A stretch of DNA of 27,483 nucleotides from an uncultured Streptococcus sp. (GTDB lineage: Bacteria > Bacillota > Bacilli > Lactobacillales > Streptococcaceae), in assembly GCA_902461025.1 (NCBI GenBank), contig CABPWC010000010.1, positions 1 to 27,483 on the forward strand. Reading direction: 5' to 3'. Of this stretch, positions 23,717 through 27,483 are shown one piece after another; within the stretch, counting starts at the first letter, position 1; each line of letters begins with the position of its first letter. The position numbers were made by a program, and so were the translations under genes. The notes under the pieces were generated by a model. The model was not told where the DNA came from and did not search any database. It saw only the letters and a list, made by a program, of their open reading frames with translations.

Positions 23717-24889
23717 ATGAAAATCGGTATTGATAAGATTGGTTTTGCGACCAGTCAATACGTTTTGAAATTACAAGATTTGGCAGAAACCCGAGGAATT
23801 GATCCTGAAAAATTGAGTAAAGGACTCCTTTTAAAAGAATTGAGTATCGCTCCGTTAACAGAAGATATTGTGACCTTGGCTGCTAGTGCAGGAAATTCTA
23901 TCCTGTCTGAAGAAGATAAGCAAGAGATTGATATGGTGATTGTAGCTACAGAATCTGGAGTCGATCAAAGTAAGGCGGCTGCGGTCTTTGTACACGGTTT
24001 ACTTGGGATTCAACCTTTTGCTCGTAGTTTTGAAATCAAGGAAGCTTGCTACGGTGCAACTGCGGCCCTTCACTATGCTAAGTTACACGTAGAAAATTCT
24101 CCTAAATCAAAAGTCTTGGTGTTGGCTAGCGATATTGCAAAATATGGTGTCGAAACTCCTGGCGAACCGACTCAGGGGACAGGTTGTGTTGCCATGTTGA
24201 TTAGCCAAGATCCGCGTGTTATGATTTTCAACAATGACAACGTTGCGCAAACTCGTGATATTATGGACTTTTGGCGTCCAAATTATTCAACGACACCATT
24301 TGTCAATGGAGTCTACTCAACGCAGCAGTATCTTGATAGTTTAAAAACAACTTGGTCAGAGTATCAAAAGCGTTATGACTGTAGCTTGAAAGACTTTGAA
24401 GCTATTTGTTTCCATTTGCCATATCCTAAGCTAGCTCTTAAGGGATTGAAAAAAATTCTCGATAAATCTCTACCTCAAGAGAAAAAGGATTTATTCCAAA
24501 AACACTTTGATGAATCCATTGTTTATAGCCAAAAGGTTGGAAATATCTATACGGGTTCACTCTTTTTAGGGCTTTTGTCTCTTCTTGAAAACTCTGATAG
24601 TCTCAAGGCAGGAGACAAGATTGCTCTCTACAGCTACGGAAGTGGTGCTGTATCTGAGTTCTTCAGTGTGGAACTGGTTGAAGGATACGAGAAACAGTTA
24701 CAGAAAAATCGTCTAGAGCTGCTAGATCAACGTCAAGCTTTGACTGTTGCGGACTATGAACGAATCTTTTTTGAGGAAGCAAACTTGGATGAGACAGGTT
24801 CTGCAACCATGTCAGGTTATGAAGGACAAGACTATGCTCTGGTTGAGATTGTAGAACACCAACGTCGCTACAGCAAGGTTGAAAAATAA
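23717..24889 (+). CDS. mvaS: Hydroxymethylglutaryl-CoA synthase
   Basis: 390 residues. It condenses acetyl-CoA with acetoacetyl-CoA, the entry to the mevalonate route used by Gram-positive cocci to make isopentenyl diphosphate. The catalytic residues fall exactly where they do in the S. aureus enzyme: Glu79 (ATES), Cys111 (EACYGA) and His233 (CFHLPY). I choose the ATG at 23717 because GAGGT (23708-23712) stands just before it and the protein then opens MKIGIDKIGF. An in-frame ATG at 23696 would add seven residues. The stop overlaps the mvaA start by one base. Confidence 0.96.
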   Translation: MKIGIDKIGFATSQYVLKLQDLAETRGIDPEKLSKGLLLKELSIAPLTEDIVTLAASAGNSILSEEDKQEIDMVIVATESGVDQSKAAAVFVHGLLGIQPFARSFEIKEACYGATAALHYAKLHVENSPKSKVLVLASDIAKYGVETPGEPTQGTGCVAMLISQDPRVMIFNNDNVAQTRDIMDFWRPNYSTTPFVNGVYSTQQYLDSLKTTWSEYQKRYDCSLKDFEAICFHLPYPKLALKGLKKILDKSLPQEKKDLFQKHFDESIVYSQKVGNIYTGSLFLGLLSLLENSDSLKAGDKIALYSYGSGAVSEFFSVELVEGYEKQLQKNRLELLDQRQALTVADYERIFFEEANLDETGSATMSGYEGQDYALVEIVEHQRRYSKVEK

Positions 24890-26163
24890 TGAAAAAAAAT
24901 TGGAATGGATTTGCTAAAAAATCAGCCCAAGAGCGCCTAGAGCTAGTGAAGTCTCAGGCGCTTGCTTCTATAGAGGCGCAGGAAAGTTTAGACCGGAATG
25001 AAAATCTCAGTCTAGAAATTGCGGATCAACTGAGTGAAAATGTAGTAGGAACCTTCTCACTCCCTTACTCAGTAGTTCCAGAAGTGTTGGTAAATGGCCA
25101 AGAGTACACAGTTCCTTATGTAACAGAAGAACCATCCGTCGTTGCTGCGGCTAGTTTTGCTAGTAAGATTATCAATAGGTCTGGTGGTTTTAGTGCCCAT
25201 GTTCATCAAAGACTAATGATTGGTCAGGTAGCTCTTTATCAGGTTCCAGATAGGGATAAAGCATGTCAGGCTATTTTGAGTCAGAAAGCAGAGCTACTCG
25301 AACAAGCAAATCAAGCCTATCCATCTATTGTCAAACGTGGTGGTGGCGCTCGTGATTTAAGAGTTGAATTTATTTCTGGTGAGTCGGACTTTTTAGTGGT
25401 TTATCTTCATGTGGATACTCAAGAAGCCATGGGAGCTAACATGCTTAATACCATGTTGGAGGCTTTAAAACCTAGTCTAGAAGCTCTAAGCCAAGGGCAA
25501 AGTTTAATGGGGATTCTATCCAACTACGCAACAGATTCATTAGTAACTGCAACCTGCCGCATCGCCTTTCGATATTTGAGTCGCCAAAAAGATGAAGCGC
25601 GTGAACTGGCAGAAAAAATGGTTTTAGCCAGCCAGTTTGCTCAAGCAGATCCTTATCGAGCAGCTACTCACAACAAGGGAATTTTTAATGGGATTGATGC
25701 CCTCTTGATTGCGACTGGAAATGACTGGCGTGCCATTGAAGCAGGAGCTCATGCCTATGCAAGTCATGATGGTAGCTATAAAGGTCTCAGTCGTTGGACT
25801 ATGGATTTGGAAACAGAAGAACTCATTGGTGATCTGACTATGCCCATGCCTGTTGCTACCAAAGGTGGTTCGATTGGTCTCAATCCTCGAGTCGTCATCA
25901 GTCATGAGTTGTTAGGCCATCCATCCGCCAAAGAATTGGCTCAAATTATCGTTTCAATTGGTCTCGCCCAAAACTTTGCAGCTCTTAAAGCTCTAGTCAG
26001 TACAGGGATTCAGCATGGACACATGAAACTTCAAGCGAAGTCTCTAGCCCTCCTTGCAGGAGCTACAGAGGTAGAAGTGCCTAAGTTGGTAGAAAGCTTG
26101 ATTGCTGAAAAAACCTTTAATTTAGAAAAAGCCCAAACACTTTTGAAACATTTAAGATCATAA
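24889..26163 (+). CDS. mvaA: Hydroxymethylglutaryl-CoA reductase, class II
   Basis: 424 residues. It reduces HMG-CoA to mevalonate, the committed step. Class II catalytic residues are present: Glu81 (TEEPSV), Lys263 (HNKGIFNG), Asp279 (TGNDWRA) and His378 (HGHMK). The DAMGAN-type motif appears as EAMGANMLNTM, and KGGSIGLNP is also conserved. The gene is coupled to mvaS by a one-base overlap. A strong two-way terminator begins on the base after its stop. Later pathway genes (mvk, mvd, pmk, fni) are not in the window. Confidence 0.96.
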   Translation: MKKNWNGFAKKSAQERLELVKSQALASIEAQESLDRNENLSLEIADQLSENVVGTFSLPYSVVPEVLVNGQEYTVPYVTEEPSVVAAASFASKIINRSGGFSAHVHQRLMIGQVALYQVPDRDKACQAILSQKAELLEQANQAYPSIVKRGGGARDLRVEFISGESDFLVVYLHVDTQEAMGANMLNTMLEALKPSLEALSQGQSLMGILSNYATDSLVTATCRIAFRYLSRQKDEARELAEKMVLASQFAQADPYRAATHNKGIFNGIDALLIATGNDWRAIEAGAHAYASHDGSYKGLSRWTMDLETEELIGDLTMPMPVATKGGSIGLNPRVVISHELLGHPSAKELAQIIVSIGLAQNFAALKALVSTGIQHGHMKLQAKSLALLAGATEVEVPKLVESLIAEKTFNLEKAQTLLKHLRS

Positions 26164-26192
26164 AAAACTCAGACTAAAACAGTCTGAGTTTT
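26164..26192. terminator. Two-way intrinsic terminator between mvaA and scrR
   Basis: A perfect 12-bp stem (26164-26175 with 26181-26192), a 5-base loop and A/T-rich ends on both sides. It lies between the convergent ends of mvaA (stop 26161-26163) and scrR (stop 26200-26202) and can serve both. Confidence 0.88.
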
Positions 26193-26199
26193 CTTGTGC

Positions 26200-27165
26200 T
26201 TAAATACTTTTACCTGGTAAGAGACTAACGGGTAAGAAATAACCTGTTGTGGCAACCTCTTTGCCTTCAATTTTTTGCAGTAGTAAATCAACTGTCAGGC
26301 GAGCAATTTCTTCCATAGGTTGTTTAATGGTAGTGAGATGAGGGTAGTAATTCTCGATAAAGTAAGTTCCGTCATAGCCAATCACCTTAAGCTGGTCAGG
26401 AACAGAGATACCAAGTTCCTGAGCAATTTTAATAACCAAAATAGCTGTCAAATCATCCGATGCAAAGATGGCGTCGGGTTTTTGTTTGGTTAGGATGTTT
26501 TTGATTTCCATTTCCTTACGAAGAGGAGAAAAATCACTGGAAACATTGATAATAGGAGCCTTTGGTAAGATCGAAGCGAAACCTGCATGACGAAGACCAG
26601 TTGGAGAGTTGGAATTGTCATTTCCTGTAATCATGATAATCGATTTGGCTCCGGTTTTAGCCAAGGTCTGAGCGGCTAGGACTCCGCCAGCGTAGTTATC
26701 AGAAGAAACGACAGGGATATCTGGAGATAGGTTACGGTCAAAGGAGATGATAGGAGCCGTAACGCGATTGTAGTCTTCGATACCTAGGTTATGACTTCCT
26801 GAAATAATACCGTCCACCTGATTGGCTTCCAACATTTCGATGTATTCTCGCTCTTTTTCTGAATCGTGCTCACTGTTACAGATGATTGTCTTGTAGCCTT
26901 TTTTGAAGAGTTCGTGTTCCAATTTGTCAATCAATTCAGCATAGAAGACATGGCTAATTTTAGGAAAAATCAAACCGATTAATTTGGCAGACTTTCCTTG
27001 AAGACTGCGAGCTAAGTTATTGGGTTTATAGCCTAGCTCACGCATAGCATCCTTAACTTTTTGTATCGTTTTTTCTGATAGGTATCCTTTTTTGTTGATA
27101 ACGCGTGAGACGGTTGTTGGACTAACACCGGCTAGATCAGCGACATCAGTTAGTTTTGCGACCAT
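26200..27165 (-). CDS. scrR: LacI-family sucrose operon repressor ScrR
   Basis: 321 residues. An N-terminal LacI helix-turn-helix (LTDVADLAGVSPTTVSRVIN, about residues 5-24) with hinge region NNLARSLQGKS precedes a periplasmic-binding-protein-like sensor domain (about 60-321). The sucrose role is inferred from the gene encoded immediately upstream, the ScrB end, and from the same order next to mvaA in pneumococcus. In relatives ScrR represses scrA/scrB, which encode the sucrose PTS and hydrolase. Its start lies inside the end of scrB, so it is translated from the same message. Its operators would lie outside the window. Confidence 0.92.
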   Translation of the reverse strand: MVAKLTDVADLAGVSPTTVSRVINKKGYLSEKTIQKVKDAMRELGYKPNNLARSLQGKSAKLIGLIFPKISHVFYAELIDKLEHELFKKGYKTIICNSEHDSEKEREYIEMLEANQVDGIISGSHNLGIEDYNRVTAPIISFDRNLSPDIPVVSSDNYAGGVLAAQTLAKTGAKSIIMITGNDNSNSPTGLRHAGFASILPKAPIINVSSDFSPLRKEMEIKNILTKQKPDAIFASDDLTAILVIKIAQELGISVPDQLKVIGYDGTYFIENYYPHLTTIKQPMEEIARLTVDLLLQKIEGKEVATTGYFLPVSLLPGKSI

Positions 27166-27483
27166 ATTCTAATTCATAGTAGGTTCCAGTTGGGTTTCCA
27201 GATTTGATAAGGATTCCATTTTGATCCTTATCTAGGAAGACACGACCAGAAAATACTTTTTCTCCTTTATTAATGAAAATTTCAAAGACTGAATTATCGA
27301 TGAAGATATTTACAGTAGTGGCTTGGTTATCAATTGGACATGAGCGAGTAGTTCCAAATTCTTGGGCATATTGCTCACCTGCTTGACTGCGGTCAACGGT
27401 TACTTGGCCATTGACAAGATCGAAATTGATAGAGAGCCCCTTGCCGTCTTTATCAGCAAGAAGGATGATTTCACTTTGGCTAT
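27146..27483 (-). CDS. scrB: Sucrose-6-phosphate hydrolase ScrB, C-terminal part (partial)
   Basis: About 111 residues enter from beyond the right edge and end in TGA at 27146-27148. The translation shows the GH32 C-terminal beta-sandwich: TTVNIFIDNSVFEIFI, then NKGEKVFSGRVF, and near the end GTYYELEY. GH32 ScrB enzymes split sucrose 6-phosphate made by the PTS into glucose 6-phosphate and fructose. The last 20 bases overlap the scrR start in another frame, so the two genes are coupled. The catalytic N-terminal propeller is outside the window. Confidence 0.9.
   Translation of the reverse strand, partial: SQSEIILLADKDGKGLSINFDLVNGQVTVDRSQAGEQYAQEFGTTRSCPIDNQATTVNIFIDNSVFEIFINKGEKVFSGRVFLDKDQNGILIKSGNPTGTYYELEYGRKTN

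Noticed and set aside
1..27483. Search for CRISPR arrays, insertion sequences, prophage, toxin-antitoxin or competence loci
   Set aside because: No regularly spaced direct repeats, transposase-like or integrase-like proteins, or such genes were seen; all larger frames have housekeeping matches.

Overview
The window is chromosomal DNA from a low-GC Gram-positive coccus, almost certainly a Streptococcus of the mitis group (S. mitis, S. oralis, S. infantis or a close relative). The evidence is the protein sequences (StkP, PhpP, TypA, the mevalonate enzymes and ScrR are all of streptococcal type), the gene order, and the many promoters of the pneumococcal extended -10 form (TNTGN followed by a TATAAT-like hexamer). 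The content is mostly core housekeeping. I see no insertion sequence, prophage, CRISPR array, tRNA or rRNA gene, and no broken gene apart from those cut by the window edges.

Left part (1-7541). The end of an unidentified small membrane protein is followed by a convergent terminator, an RsuA-type pseudouridine synthase on the minus strand, and typA with a small DUF3165-like membrane protein. A second two-way terminator separates these from a minus-strand ArAE/FUSC-type membrane protein. Plus-strand genes then run rightward: a short MscS-type channel, and a corA-yqeG-yqeH cluster in which a CorA Mg2+ transporter leads into two ribosome-assembly genes.

Middle (7542-11950). yhbY, nadD, yqeK, rsfS, a SAM methyltransferase and tmcAL continue the conserved yqeH-type cluster (ribosome maturation, NAD synthesis, Ap4A turnover, tRNA acetylation). 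It is interrupted by two hairpin-rich non-coding blocks, 7542-7754 and 9696-10102. These blocks are the least explained DNA in the window.

Right part (11951-22244). rny (RNase Y) has its own promoter and terminator. The gmk promoter is nested in that terminator. gmk-rpoZ-priA-fmt-rsmB-phpP-stkP then run as one tightly packed row, from nucleotide metabolism, transcription and replication restart to translation initiation, rRNA methylation and the Ser/Thr phosphatase/kinase pair that controls division and the cell wall. StkP here has three extracellular PASTA repeats, where I recall four for the pneumococcal protein.

End (22245-27483). A two-gene split ThrE-type exporter, the mvaS-mvaA mevalonate pair and, on the minus strand, the sucrose regulator scrR preceded by and overlapping scrB, which leaves the window. 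I found no clearly new system. The best leads are the two hairpin arrays, the three-PASTA StkP and the short MscS.
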